Origin: an uncultured Bacteroidales bacterium
Lineage (GTDB): Bacteria; Bacteroidota; Bacteroidia; Bacteroidales; Paludibacteraceae
Direction: 5' to 3'
NCBI GenBank assembly: GCA_902780495.1
Contig: CACZFM010000019.1
Coordinates: 1-64,000, forward strand
Length of the DNA: 64,000 nucleotides
A program made the position numbers and the translations under genes. Positions 9,501 to 18,200 of the stretch are shown here, piece by piece. Under the pieces are notes generated by a model, which made no database searches, was not told where the DNA came from, and saw nothing but the letters and a program-made list of their open reading frames with translations. The stretch's first letter is position 1. Every line of letters starts with the position of its first letter.

Positions 9501-10000
9501 ATGAAGATGGTTCAACCTTGTCTTCGCAGCAATGGAACTATGGTGCAACGCCGACATGCGGTGAGCCTATCAAGCCTGCAACAGCACAGTATACATATAC
9601 CTTCGCAGGCTGGAATAAGGAAGTTGTTGCTGTAACAGGTAATGCAACCTATACTGCAACGTACACTTCGGCATTACGCAAGTATACTGTTACGTTCCTT
9701 GACGAGAATAACAATATTTTGTGCGAGGAAGAGTGGGAAGTCGGTTCTATTCCTTCTTGCGTAGAACCTACGAAGCCCGCTGATGGAGAACACACCTACA
9801 TTTTTGCAGGCTGGACGCCTGAAGTGGTAGCAGTCACCGGTGATGCCACTTATACTGCGACTTTCTCAGCGGAGTCAATTCACACTAATATTCCCGAAAT
9901 TCAGGTTGAGTCTCAAGTAAAGAAGGTCGTACACAAAGGTAAAGTATTCATCATTGATGGCGATAATACATATACAATTATCGGACAGAAGGTGAAATAA
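6479..10000 (+). CDS. BspA/InlB-repeat surface protein, 3' part of frameshifted gene
   Basis: This frame carries on the gene begun at 3337; true coding in this frame starts near 6528, and the ATG at 6479 is an artefact. BspA-type LRRs continue to about 8030. They are followed by nine tandem 67-residue InlB B-type repeats (core YTVTFLDEDGSTLSSQQWNY, ending TATYTSALRK) from about 8075 to 9880. The last 27 residues (KVVHKGKVFI then YTIIGQKVK) match the ends of three other secreted proteins in this window and probably form the sorting tail. Near 7145 one LRR copy has lost about 33 nt in frame between two TTGG sequences, showing that repeat slippage is active. A strong terminator follows at 10021-10052. 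The product, if made, would be a very long cell-surface adhesin. Confidence 0.85.
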   Translation: MSEVSVNMLSKSARVWDVTLNNNGMIGVKAFESSSTKNSATYVISNIGTIGESAFANCTAIKTLVVDSCVGDIGQYAFQKCTGLANVTIKNNGMIGIKAFESSSTKYSATYVISNVGLIGDSAFANCTAIKTLVVDSCVGDIGQYAFQYCTGLTNVTIKNKGMIGASAFFGSSTGSPATYVISNVGPIGDYAFANCTAIKTLVVDSCVGSIGQYAFQKCTGLVGVKAFESSSTKNIATYNISNVGLIRESAFANCTKLRKVRLGNQVGNIYQRAFYNCIVLDSLTLPNSVEALGDSVFFNCKKLAFAQLSNTLLSIGNDAFNRCNSLPEIFIPKSVFSIGQGVFRKCSSLSTVGFEDGTNPLSLGRDSVNRGLFYDCPLDSVYIGRELTYQKTQAYGYSPFYRSPTLRSIVISDVPSKVETNEFYGCTNLYYVSIGNGARSIGYYAFSGCSSIDYFSFGSQVQTIGKEAFSDCVAMTRLYTYCQQPPTCGASALADIDKWSCTLYIPEGTLSAYTAADQWKDFFFIEENNEKFTITWKNDDGSIIDQTEVSYGKMPTHTAPVKPATEQYSYTFAGWTPEVVAATGNATYTATYTSALRMYTVTFLDEDGSPLSSQEWNYGATPTCDEPIKPATAQYTYTFVGWTPEVIAVTGNATYTATYTSALRKYTVTFLDENGSTLSSQQWNYGATPTCDEPIKPATAQYTYTFAGWNKDVVAVTGNATYTATYTSALRKYTVTFLDEDGSTLSSQQWNYGATPTCDEPTKPATAQYTYTFAGWTPEVVAVTGNATYTATYTSALRKYTVTFLDEDGSTLSSQQWNYGAIPTCDAPTKPATAQYTYTFAGWNKEVVAVTGNATYTATYTSALRRYTVTFLDEDGFPLSSQRWNYGATPTCDEPTKPATAQYTYTFVGWDQTIVPVTGNATYTATYTSALRKYMVTFLDENGSTLSSQQWNYGTTPTCDAPTKPATAQYTYTFAGWNKEVVAVTGNATYTATYTSELRKYTVTFLDEDGSTLSSQQWNYGATPTCGEPIKPATAQYTYTFAGWNKEVVAVTGNATYTATYTSALRKYTVTFLDENNNILCEEEWEVGSIPSCVEPTKPADGEHTYIFAGWTPEVVAVTGDATYTATFSAESIHTNIPEIQVESQVKKVVHKGKVFIIDGDNTYTIIGQKVK
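8075..9880 (+). repeat. Nine tandem 201-bp repeats (InlB B-repeat modules)
   Basis: Each unit encodes 67 residues of the Listeria-Bacteroides (InlB B) repeat. Units 2-8 are nearly identical in protein and close in DNA; units 1 and 9 have diverged. Such arrays change copy number by recombination. Confidence 0.9.
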
Positions 10001-10020
10001 CTTTGCTTCACAGACTATTT

Positions 10021-10052
10021 GAAACGCGGCACAATTCGTGTCGCGTTTCTTT
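10021..10052 (+). terminator. Rho-independent terminator
   Basis: GAAACGCG and CGCGTTTC enclose CAC/GTG, giving a stem of about 11 bp with one mismatch, followed by TTTG. It closes the BspA/InlB gene. Confidence 0.8.
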
Positions 10053-10690
10053 GTTATCAACCTGCGGTTTCCCTTTTTCTGTAATCTATGGGGCTCGAAA
10101 ATTCGGCGGTACTATAATATAGAGGCGCATCTATAGAAATCTATCGTCCCGTATCTGTTTCGTAGGTCGCGCGTAAAGCGCCTCTCTTTTGAGGCTGCCT
10201 ACCTTACCACTCATGACTGTTATAGTTTCATTCTTCCCTGTTGCTGATAATCATTGCATTACAAAGAAAATGCAATAAAAATGCAAAAAAGTTGCATTTC
10301 AGGTGATAGATTTTGCCTCTTTTTTGCCCTATATATGGAGGGGTATATGTAAGAGGATGGGTAGTTTATTGGTAGATGGTCCCGTGATGGTCGCATTTTT
10401 ACTGGTATTTTGAGGCTGCCTACCTTACGTCACAGGAGTATTGAAAATATATTCTTTTAAAAGTACTCGCGGACGGCGAATTCATACTGGTTCATAAAAA
10501 TGTGTTTAAACGCATGCAAAATGCCGGAATTGTAGTATCTCTCTATATGTATCCATACCTCAATGGGCTCATTTTCTGCAAGGAACAGAATATATTGAGC
10601 CGCAAATAATGTATTATTACCTATTTTTGAGCCGCAAGAGTACAACAAATATTTGGAACGCACAAGGATTTGACAAAAAAAATGCAAAAA
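10053..10690. other. Intergenic stretch without an intact gene
   Basis: About 640 bp with no convincing gene. It holds a 17-bp direct repeat GAGGCTGCCTACCTTAC (about 10191 and 10412), an AATGCAAAAAAGTTGC motif near 10282 and again at 10680, a GTCCCGTGAT word at 10379 that also occurs next to the 11-bp tandem arrays, and a GAGCCGCAA direct repeat (about 10597 and 10628). Frame 10445-10609 reads LADGEFILVHKNVF through MYPYLNGL to a stop, which vaguely resembles a piece of a radical-SAM protein. I take it as a possible gene remnant only. Confidence 0.4.
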
Positions 10691-10692
10691 AG

Positions 10693-10723
10693 TTGCGTAT
10701 GTGCAATTTTTGTAGTAATTTTG
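10693..10723 (+). promoter_or_regulatory. Promoter of aroB-tsaD-exosortase operon
   Basis: TTGC at 10693-10696, 19 nt, then TAATTTTG at 10716-10723, ending 20 nt before the aroB start codon. Confidence 0.65.
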
Positions 10724-10742
10724 CGGCGGAAATAGAAATAGT

Positions 10743-11813
10743 ATGCTATTCAAATACGACATACAGGAAGATTTGCAGAATACAGAAGGACTGAACGGAG
10801 ACGAACAAGTGCTGGTAATAACCGATACCCATACCCGCGCTCTGATTCGCCCGACCGACTATCCCACTCTGGTTCTGCGCGCCGGTGAAGCCCATAAGAA
10901 TCTGCACAGCGTGGAGAAAATATGGGACTTTCTGCACACCCACGAAGCGACTCGCAAAAGTCTGCTGGTGTGCATAGGCGGTGGCACAGTGACCGATATG
11001 GGCGGTTTTGCAGCAGCCACCTACAAACGCGGTATGCGCTACATCAATGTTCCTACTACGCTGCTCGCGATGGTGGACGCCTCAACAGGCGGCAAGACAG
11101 GTTTTGACCACCACGGACTGAAAAACGAAATAGGCTGTTTCTATCCTCCCTTTGCCACCCGCATCCATAGCGAGTTTCTGCAAACCCTGCCGCCCGAAGA
11201 GTTCCTGTCCGGCTATGCCGAGATGGTGAAACACGCCCTGATAGGCAGTGCAAATGAATACAAACATCTGCTGCGCTTTGACATCGAGGAATACCTTGCC
11301 TATCAGGCGCACCCACGCCGCGATTTTCTGCTGCCGGAAATGCACAACTACTCCGTAGAGTTAGCCGGACGTATTGAGGCATCAATAGAAATAAAAGCGA
11401 ACATCGTAGCCCAAGACCCCCGCGAAAAAGGCATCCGCAAAGCATTGAACTTCGGTCACACGATCGGCCATGCATTGGAAGCCACGAGCTTTATCCGTGG
11501 TAAACAACTCAGACACGGCTATGCGGTCATGCAAGGCTTGGTAGGAGAACTCTACCTTAGTTGCGCCGTTGCAGGACTCAACAAGAAAGTCCTGCAACAA
11601 ATCAGCCACCTAATGATCGACGCCTACGGACACGTGGACTACGCCTGTGAAGATATGGACAGACTACTGCAACTGATGGCGCAAGACAAGAAAAACAACC
11701 GTGCCGGAGAAATCAATTTCACCCTCCTGCAGAAAGTGGGTGAACCCATCGTGGATCAGGTGGTAAACAAAGAACTGATACAAGAAGCCGTGGAATATGT
11801 ATTCTCGTTATAA
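10743..11813 (+). CDS. aroB: 3-dehydroquinate synthase
   Basis: Second step of the shikimate pathway: turns 3-deoxy-D-arabino-heptulosonate 7-phosphate into 3-dehydroquinate in the cytoplasm, using NAD and a divalent metal. The nucleotide-binding region GGGTVTDMGGFAAATY (about residues 79-94) and the active-site VDASTGGKTGFD follow the family pattern. The three metal ligands are the Glu of GYAEMVKH, the first His of FGHTIGHALE and the His of LRHGYAV. Full length (356 residues). It starts 20 nt after a good promoter and is followed after 3 nt by tsaD, so the two are very likely cotranscribed. Confidence 0.95.
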   Translation: MLFKYDIQEDLQNTEGLNGDEQVLVITDTHTRALIRPTDYPTLVLRAGEAHKNLHSVEKIWDFLHTHEATRKSLLVCIGGGTVTDMGGFAAATYKRGMRYINVPTTLLAMVDASTGGKTGFDHHGLKNEIGCFYPPFATRIHSEFLQTLPPEEFLSGYAEMVKHALIGSANEYKHLLRFDIEEYLAYQAHPRRDFLLPEMHNYSVELAGRIEASIEIKANIVAQDPREKGIRKALNFGHTIGHALEATSFIRGKQLRHGYAVMQGLVGELYLSCAVAGLNKKVLQQISHLMIDAYGHVDYACEDMDRLLQLMAQDKKNNRAGEINFTLLQKVGEPIVDQVVNKELIQEAVEYVFSL

Positions 11814-11816
11814 ACT

Positions 11817-12893
11817 ATGCAAACAACGATATTAGCCATAGAATCCAGTTGCGACGACACCTCATGTGCCGTGTTGCGTGACGGTCTGTTGCTGAGCAAC
11901 GTCATTGCAGGTCAGAAAGTGCATGAAGAGTATGGCGGTGTCGTTCCCGAGCTGGCATCTCGCGCTCACATGCAGAACATTCTCCCCGTAGTGGATACCG
12001 CCCTCAAGCGTGCCGGCGTAAGCAGAGAAGAAGTGAGTGCCATTGCTTTCACGCGCGGTCCGGGTCTGCTGGGCAGCCTGTTGGTAGGCACCTCGTTTGC
12101 CAAAGGCATGGCACTGGCGTTGAACATTCCTCTGGTGGAAGTGAACCATCTGCAAGGTCATATCATGGCGCACTTTGTAGAGCCGTCCGAACAATACCGC
12201 ATGACCGTTCCCGCCCTGCAAGGCGTAGAGATACGCCATCCGGAGTATCCGTTCATGTGCCTGCTGGTAAGCGGTGGCAACTCACAGATTGTAAAGGTGG
12301 AGGCGTATGACAAGATGAGCATTGTCGGGCAAACGATTGACGATGCCGCAGGCGAAGCCTTTGACAAATGCGCCAAAGTGCTCGGACTTCCCTATCCGGG
12401 AGGTCCGTGGATAGACAAACTTGCCAAAGAAGGCGACAAGAACAAGTATCCTCTTGCCAAACCCAATATGCCGGGTTATGACTATTCATTCTCCGGCCTG
12501 AAGACCTCGTTTCTCTACACGCTTCGTGACATGATGAAAGCCGCAGGAGTGGAGAGTGTGGAGGAACTGTCCGCCCAAGTGCCGAAGTTGAAAGAAGACC
12601 TTTGTGCTTCGCTGCAAAGCACAATCATCGACATTCTTCTGAACAAACTGAAAAAAGCCACGCGGGATGCCGGTATCCGTCGCATCGCGGTGGCAGGCGG
12701 TGTAAGTGCCAACAGCGCACTACGTGCCGCCATGCAAGACCTCGGACGGCGTATGCAGTGGGATGTGTTTATTCCACCCTTCTCGTTCACAACCGACAAT
12801 GCCGCCATGATTGCACAAGCCGGTTACTACAAATATCTGGCTCACGATTTCTGCCCTATTACCGCCACACCGTATGCCAAGACGACGATTTGA
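11817..12893 (+). CDS. tsaD: tRNA N6-adenosine threonylcarbamoyltransferase
   Basis: Catalytic subunit of the universal system that puts threonylcarbamoyl on A37 of tRNAs reading ANN codons. Family signatures: N-terminal IESSCDDTSCAV, the metal-binding HLQGHIMAHF (His residues), the ATP-binding SGGNSQI, GEAFDKCAKVLGLPYPGG, and the C-terminal GGVSANSALR with the metal-binding Asp of FTTDNAAMIA. Length of 358 residues is typical. It follows aroB by 3 nt and overlaps the exosortase-family gene by 20 nt. Confidence 0.96.
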   Translation: MQTTILAIESSCDDTSCAVLRDGLLLSNVIAGQKVHEEYGGVVPELASRAHMQNILPVVDTALKRAGVSREEVSAIAFTRGPGLLGSLLVGTSFAKGMALALNIPLVEVNHLQGHIMAHFVEPSEQYRMTVPALQGVEIRHPEYPFMCLLVSGGNSQIVKVEAYDKMSIVGQTIDDAAGEAFDKCAKVLGLPYPGGPWIDKLAKEGDKNKYPLAKPNMPGYDYSFSGLKTSFLYTLRDMMKAAGVESVEELSAQVPKLKEDLCASLQSTIIDILLNKLKKATRDAGIRRIAVAGGVSANSALRAAMQDLGRRMQWDVFIPPFSFTTDNAAMIAQAGYYKYLAHDFCPITATPYAKTTI

Positions 12894-13428
12894 CATAACC
12901 CCCTATCGCAATGTGCTGCTGTTCGCCATAGCAATGGTGGCAGCCGATGTGGTGTGGAAACTGCTGATACACGGAGAAGAGCGCCTTGGCGGAACAGTGC
13001 TGCTGGCAGGACTGGATGTGACCGGTTTCTTTGATGCGCAATGCAAGTGGATAGCCGGTGCAGTGTACAGCATCATCAGCCTATTTGACCAAAGTATCCG
13101 TCTAGTACATGATGTCATACTCCGGTACGATAACGGAAACAGCACAAGCGTAGTGTGGAGTTGTACGCCCGTCAAACAAATGTTTATCTACACCTGCATC
13201 ATGCTCGCAACTCCGCCATATCGCAGTTGGCACAAGTTATGGTTTGTCGGAGCGGGTTGGATAGTGCTGTACGGAGTGAATATTCTGCGGATAGCCATTG
13301 TGGCGGCGGTGATAAAAAATCACCCCGATTGGTTCGAGGTGACACATACTTACGTATTGAAATACGCGTTTTATGGCATACTTTTTGCATTATGGCTGCT
13401 TTGGGTGAGCCTGATGCAAAAGAAGTGA
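12874..13428 (+). CDS. Exosortase/archaeosortase-family membrane protein
   Basis: About 184 residues with several hydrophobic segments. It has the three residues expected of the exosortase/archaeosortase cysteine-protease family in the right order and setting: Cys in WSCTPVKQ, Arg in GVNILRIAIV and His in THTYVLKYAFYG. Family members cleave and re-attach C-terminal sorting signals of exported proteins. No obvious target gene lies nearby, so the substrate is unknown. I choose ATG 12874, which overlaps the end of tsaD by 20 nt; an upstream ATG at 12811 would overlap by 83 nt and add a poorly hydrophobic extension. The stop codon at 13426-13428 lies on the last bases of the opposite-strand tRNA-Arg. 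Confidence 0.72.
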   Translation: MPRRRFDITPYRNVLLFAIAMVAADVVWKLLIHGEERLGGTVLLAGLDVTGFFDAQCKWIAGAVYSIISLFDQSIRLVHDVILRYDNGNSTSVVWSCTPVKQMFIYTCIMLATPPYRSWHKLWFVGAGWIVLYGVNILRIAIVAAVIKNHPDWFEVTHTYVLKYAFYGILFALWLLWVSLMQKK

Positions 13429-13499
13429 TCCGGTCGGGATTCGAACCCGAGACCCACAGCTTAGAAGGCTGTTGCTCTATCCAACTGAGCTACCAGACC
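13426..13499 (-). tRNA. tRNA-Arg (anticodon TCT)
   Basis: The cloverleaf folds on the minus strand: acceptor GGTCTGG with CCGGATC, D-arm TAGCTCAGTTGGATAGAGCA, anticodon loop CTTCTAA (TCT) and T-arm GGTTCGAATC. Discriminator base A. CCA is not encoded. Its 3' end overlaps the stop codon of the convergent exosortase-family gene. Confidence 0.93.
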
Positions 13500-13553
13500 T
13501 CTCGCCAAAAGTTCTTTCGATATTTTGGGAGCCTCATTCACAGAAAGAGGGTG

Positions 13554-13585
13554 CAAAGGTAGTGCTTTTTTCTGACGTACACAAA
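13554..13585 (-). promoter_or_regulatory. Promoter of tRNA-Arg
   Basis: On the minus strand TTTG (13582-13585), 20 nt, TACCTTTG (13554-13561). It diverges from the rpoD promoter. Confidence 0.7.
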
Positions 13586-13611
13586 TAAAATACAAAAAAA
13601 AGTACAAAAAA

Positions 13612-13643
13612 TTTGCATATTCTAAAAAAAAGCAGTACTTTTG
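13612..13643 (+). promoter_or_regulatory. Promoter of rpoD
   Basis: TTTG 13612-13615, 20 nt, TACTTTTG 13636-13643; ATG at 13669. Confidence 0.72.
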
Positions 13644-13668
13644 CGGGCTAATTTGGAAAAGAAGCGTT

Positions 13669-14538
13669 ATGCGACAACTAAAAATCACAAAATCCATCAC
13701 TAATCGTGAGTCGGCCTCTCTGGACAAGTACCTTCAGGAAATAGGTCGGCAAGAGTTAATTACTGCGGATGAAGAAGTAGAATTGGCCGGTCGTATCCGT
13801 GCAGGCGGAAAAATGGGAGAAGCCGCAAAGGAACGACTGGTAAAGGCCAATCTACGATTCGTGGTATCCGTAGCAAAACAATACCAGAATCAAGGTCTCA
13901 GCCTTCCCGACCTTATCGATGAAGGCAATCTGGGACTGATCAAAGCCGCAGACAAATTTGATGAAACCCGTGGATTTAAATTCATCTCCTACGCAGTATG
14001 GTGGATTCGTCAATCCATTCTTCAGGCGCTTGCCGAGCAATCGCGCATTGTCCGCCTGCCTCTGAACCAAGTAGGTTCTATCAACAAGATTAACAAAGCC
14101 TTGCAGCGTTTTGAGCAAGAGCACGAACGTCGTCCATCGGTGGAGGAATTGGCCGAAGAAGTGGACATGCCAATCGACAAGATAGCCGACACATTGAAGA
14201 TGTCCGGACGTCATGTGAGCGTGGATGCCCCCTTCGTAGAGGGTGAAGACAACTCACTGATAGACGTTCTTCCGAATGAGGATTCTCCTAATGCAGACAG
14301 GGGACTGATTAACGAGTCACGTTCGGTGGAAGTGCAGCGCGCACTGGCCACCCTTACGCCGCGAGAAGCAGACATTCTGCGCAAGTTCTTCGGTATCGGT
14401 ATGTCGGAAAAGACTCTGGAAGAGATAGGCGAAGACCTTCATCTGACGCGCGAGCGTGTGCGCCAAATCAAGGAAAAAGCCATCCGCAAACTGCAATGCG
14501 GAGGACGCAGCCGTATACTGAAAACCTACTTGGGCTAA
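13669..14538 (+). CDS. rpoD: Primary sigma factor of RNA polymerase (sigma-70 family)
   Basis: Directs RNA polymerase to housekeeping promoters; in Bacteroidota the primary factor recognises TTTG and TAnnTTTG boxes, which are seen throughout this window. Domains: short region 1.2 ([20 protein letters not shown]), region 2 with [25 protein letters not shown] and [16 protein letters not shown], region 3, and region 4 with a helix-turn-helix ([22 protein letters not shown]). At 289 residues it lacks the long region 1.1 of proteobacterial RpoD, as is normal for this phylum. It is followed by its own terminator. Confidence 0.95.
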   Translation: MRQLKITKSITNRESASLDKYLQEIGRQELITADEEVELAGRIRAGGKMGEAAKERLVKANLRFVVSVAKQYQNQGLSLPDLIDEGNLGLIKAADKFDETRGFKFISYAVWWIRQSILQALAEQSRIVRLPLNQVGSINKINKALQRFEQEHERRPSVEELAEEVDMPIDKIADTLKMSGRHVSVDAPFVEGEDNSLIDVLPNEDSPNADRGLINESRSVEVQRALATLTPREADILRKFFGIGMSEKTLEEIGEDLHLTRERVRQIKEKAIRKLQCGGRSRILKTYLG

Positions 14539-14547
14539 ACCATGCAT

Positions 14548-14582
14548 CATAGAGGTTGCCTGTGCAACTTCTATGGTCTTTC
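14548..14582 (+). terminator. Terminator after rpoD
   Basis: CATAGAGGTTGC and GCAACTTCTATG pair with one mismatch around CTGT, followed by a pyrimidine-rich GTCTTTCCTT tail. It lies before ruvA. Confidence 0.7.
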
Positions 14583-14625
14583 CTTCGCGCGCGAGCGAGC
14601 CCGCACACACGAAACGACACAGAAT

Positions 14626-15243
14626 ATGATAGAATACATCAAAGGCATACTGACCGACCTGAATCCAACCTATGCGGTACTGGAAGCGGCAGGTGTCGGC
14701 TATGAAATAAACATAGCCCTGCAAACATACTCCGACCTCAACGACAAGGAACAAAAAGAGGTGCGACTCTATACGCAGGAAATCATCCGCGAAGATACGC
14801 ACGATCTGTTCGGCTTTATGACCAAAGGCGAACGCGAGCTCTTTGTTATGCTGATGACAGTCAGTGGCATAGGGGGCAATACCGCACGCATGATTATGTC
14901 GGCCTACACGGCAAGCGAAATCCGTCAGATTATTGCCACCGGCAATGCGAAAGCACTTAGCCAAGTGAAAGGTCTCGGTCCGAAAACAGCACAACGCATC
15001 ATTGTGGATTTGAAAGACAAAGTGCTGAAAATCGACCTTGGTGAGGGTGCGCAAAGCGGAATGGAAAACCCTGACGTCCTGTTCCCCGAAGTGGAAAGCG
15101 AAGTGAAGACAGAAGCCGTCAGCGCCTTGTCAATGTTGGGATTTGCCGTCGCGGCAAGCGGCAAAGTGGTGGACAAGATACTGAAAGAAACACCACAGGC
15201 AAGCGTGGAACAAGTCATCAAACAAGCCCTCAAGATGCTGTAA
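14626..15243 (+). CDS. ruvA: Holliday junction branch migration protein RuvA
   Basis: Binds four-way DNA junctions and recruits the RuvB motor for branch migration in recombinational repair. It has an N-terminal OB-fold (MIEYIKGILTDLNPTYAVLE), a central pair of helix-hairpin-helix motifs (LMTVSGIGGNTARMIM and LSQVKGLGPKTAQRIIVDLKD) and a C-terminal RuvB-contact domain ending QVIKQALKML. ATG 14626 is chosen because the family begins with MIEYIKG; the ATG at 14542 would lie in the preceding terminator. It ends 3 nt before sprA. Confidence 0.95.
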   Translation: MIEYIKGILTDLNPTYAVLEAAGVGYEINIALQTYSDLNDKEQKEVRLYTQEIIREDTHDLFGFMTKGERELFVMLMTVSGIGGNTARMIMSAYTASEIRQIIATGNAKALSQVKGLGPKTAQRIIVDLKDKVLKIDLGEGAQSGMENPDVLFPEVESEVKTEAVSALSMLGFAVAASGKVVDKILKETPQASVEQVIKQALKML

Positions 15244-15246
15244 GAC

Positions 15247-18200
15247 TTGCGACGTTCCTCTTTCATACTATTTCTGCTGACGATACTGCTGACTACAGTA
15301 TCTGCTCAAAATGTGCCTGAACGGGAACCGCAGAAAGCCCGTCAAGACTCGGTGCAACAGGCTGACACCATTGGAAAGATTGTGGCGGATGAACTACCCA
15401 ATGCCACCAATGGCACAGAGACCGTAGTGGAATACCAACCGGAAACGGGCTACTATCTAGTGCGCACCAAAGCAGGTAATCTGGATATCACCACCCCACT
15501 CCTAATGAGCGAGGAAGAATACAAAGACTACGCCGAAAAGCAATTTATCCACAAGTACTGGCAAACCAAACTCAGTGAGGTAGAACACAATAACGAAAAG
15601 AAATTCGACATCACCGATATGAAATTCAATATCGGCCCTGCAGACAAAGTGTTCGGCCCCGGTGGCGTACAGCTCAAACTACAAGGAAATGCCGAATTGA
15701 TGTTTGCATTCAAGCATCAGTTTGTAGATAACCCGTCACTTACCAAACAATCGAAAAACAACAATATCTTTGACTTTGACGAGAAACTGCAAGTGAGTGT
15801 GAACGGCAAAGTGGGTGAACGACTTAACTTCAACATGAGTTACAACACCGAAGCCAGTTTCAGTTTCGACCAACAGAACATAAAGATTGCCTATAAAGGG
15901 CAAGACGACGATATTATCCAATCGATAGAAGCCGGTAATGTGTCACTTGACCTGCCCTCCAATCTCATTCGTGGAAGTCAGGCGCTATTCGGAATGAAGA
16001 CCAACCTGAAGTTCGGTCGCCTAAAGGTGCAAGCCGTTATCAGCCAACAAAACAGTAGCGCTCAGGAAGTGAAATCGGAAGGTGGCGCCCAATTGACGAA
16101 GTTTGAAGTGAAAGCCGACAACTACGATGAAAACCGCCACTTCTTCCTCAACTACTATTTCCGCGACCGCTTTGAACAAGCGACTTCCACATTACCATAC
16201 ATCACAAGCGGTGTGACAATCAACCGCATCGAAGTATGGGTTACCAACCGGAGAGGCACCTACGACCAGGCCCGCAACCTGACCGCCTTTGTGGATCTCG
16301 GAGAAAACAAGCGTGAACACTTGAATGACCCGACCCTGGCCATCCCCGCTCAAGAAACGGGCATGCCGAGCAATCAGTCCAATCGACTATACGAAAAACT
16401 GCTGGGAATGGGTAGCAGTATCCGTGACATCAGTCAAGTTGCCACCATCTTACAAGCCGAACCCAATTGGATTGGCGGGGAAGACTACGAAAAGATAGAA
16501 TCCGCACGATTGCTATCCAGCGGAGAATACTCTCTGAATGCCGCCCTTGGTTTCATCTCGCTGAAGACCTCGCTGAATCAGGACGAAGTTCTGGCCGTTG
16601 CATACGAATACACTTATGGGGGAAAGGTCTATCAAGTAGGTGAATTCTCCACCGATAAACTGACCGAGCAGCAACAAGGTGCAGCAGCTCCCGCACTCAT
16701 CCTGAAGATGTTAAAGCCAAGCAACAATGCTCCGCATCATTATGTTGAGGCACGCGCCGGTGAACGATACGGCACTTGGGATCTGATGATGAAAAACATC
16801 TACAATCTCGGTGCGACAAGCATGTCAAGCGACAAGTTCGAACTCTATGTGATGTATCGCAACGACTCCATCGGCACCGAACTGCAATACCTGTTGGACG
16901 GACCTATCAAAGGTAAACAACTGCTGCGCGTGATGAATGCCGACCGCCTGGATTCAAGAAACAATGCAGCACCTGATGGACGTTTCGACTACGTGGAAGG
17001 CTATACGGCATTCAGTTCCACCGGTCGCATCATGTTCCCCGTGTTGGAACCTTTCGGCAGCCACTTGGCCGCTCAGTTGGGTAATGACCCTGCACTGGTA
17101 AGCAAGTATTGTTTCCCCGAATTATACGACTCTACGCTTATCAATGCACAAGAGTTGAGCGAAAAAAACAAATTCACGCTGCAAGGTCGCTACAAAGGCT
17201 CCAACAGCAGTGAGATACGGCTAAATGCCATGAATGTACCGCGCGGAAGCGTCAAAGTAACGGCGGGTGGTGCTACTCTGGTGGAGAATGTGGACTATAC
17301 GGTGGATTATGCGATGGGTATTGTAACCATTATCAACCAATCCATTCTGGATGCAGGAACAGCAGTGAATGTCCAACTGGAGAACCAGTCTACATTTTCT
17401 ATGCTGCGCAAGGGGCTTTATGGTGCACATCTGGAGTATGAATTTAACAAAGATTTCTCTATTGGCGGGTCTATCATGTATATGCATGAAAAACCCCTAA
17501 CCACGAAAGTGAATGCGGGTAGCGAACCGTTGTCAAACACCATCTGGGGACTGAATCTCAACTATAAAACCGAAATGCACTGGTTGAGCAACGCATTGGA
17601 TCAAATTCCTTGGATTACAGCCACTCAACCCAGCACATTCCAAATCGGAGCAGAATTTGCCCATCTGATTCCCGGACACACAAAAGATGTCGGTTCGGCC
17701 GGAACAGCTTACATTGATGACTTTGAGTCCACAACATCAGCCATTGATGTACACTACCCGTCCAGTTGGGTCCTTGCCTCAACCCCTGCCCATCCGGCTG
17801 AAGGTGGAGTCGGCACATTCTATGAAGACGCTCAGTTGAGCAACAACACGGAATATAACCGCCATCGCGCTCACTTGGCATGGTATGCCGTTGACCCAAT
17901 CTTCGGCTACCCGCAGACCAACACTCCCAGTCACATCAAGAATGACCCAAATGCGATGTCCGACCATCGAACACGTATCATATACGAACAGGAACTCTAT
18001 CCCAATAAAGAAGTGTTGGCAAGCGAAGATACACGAATGAATGTGCTTAACCTAAGCTTCTATCCGTCAGAACGAGGACAATATAACATTGATACAACCC
18101 GCATTACACCGGAGGGACGATTGGCAGAACCGGAAAAGAACTGGGGTGGTATTATGCGTGCCATCGATAATACCGACTTTGAACGAGCAAATATTGAATA

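Noticed and set aside
10457..10762. Minus-strand 101-codon frame upstream of aroB
   Set aside because: It runs across the aroB promoter and start, and its Phe/Tyr/Leu-rich product looks like the translation of AT-rich antisense DNA.
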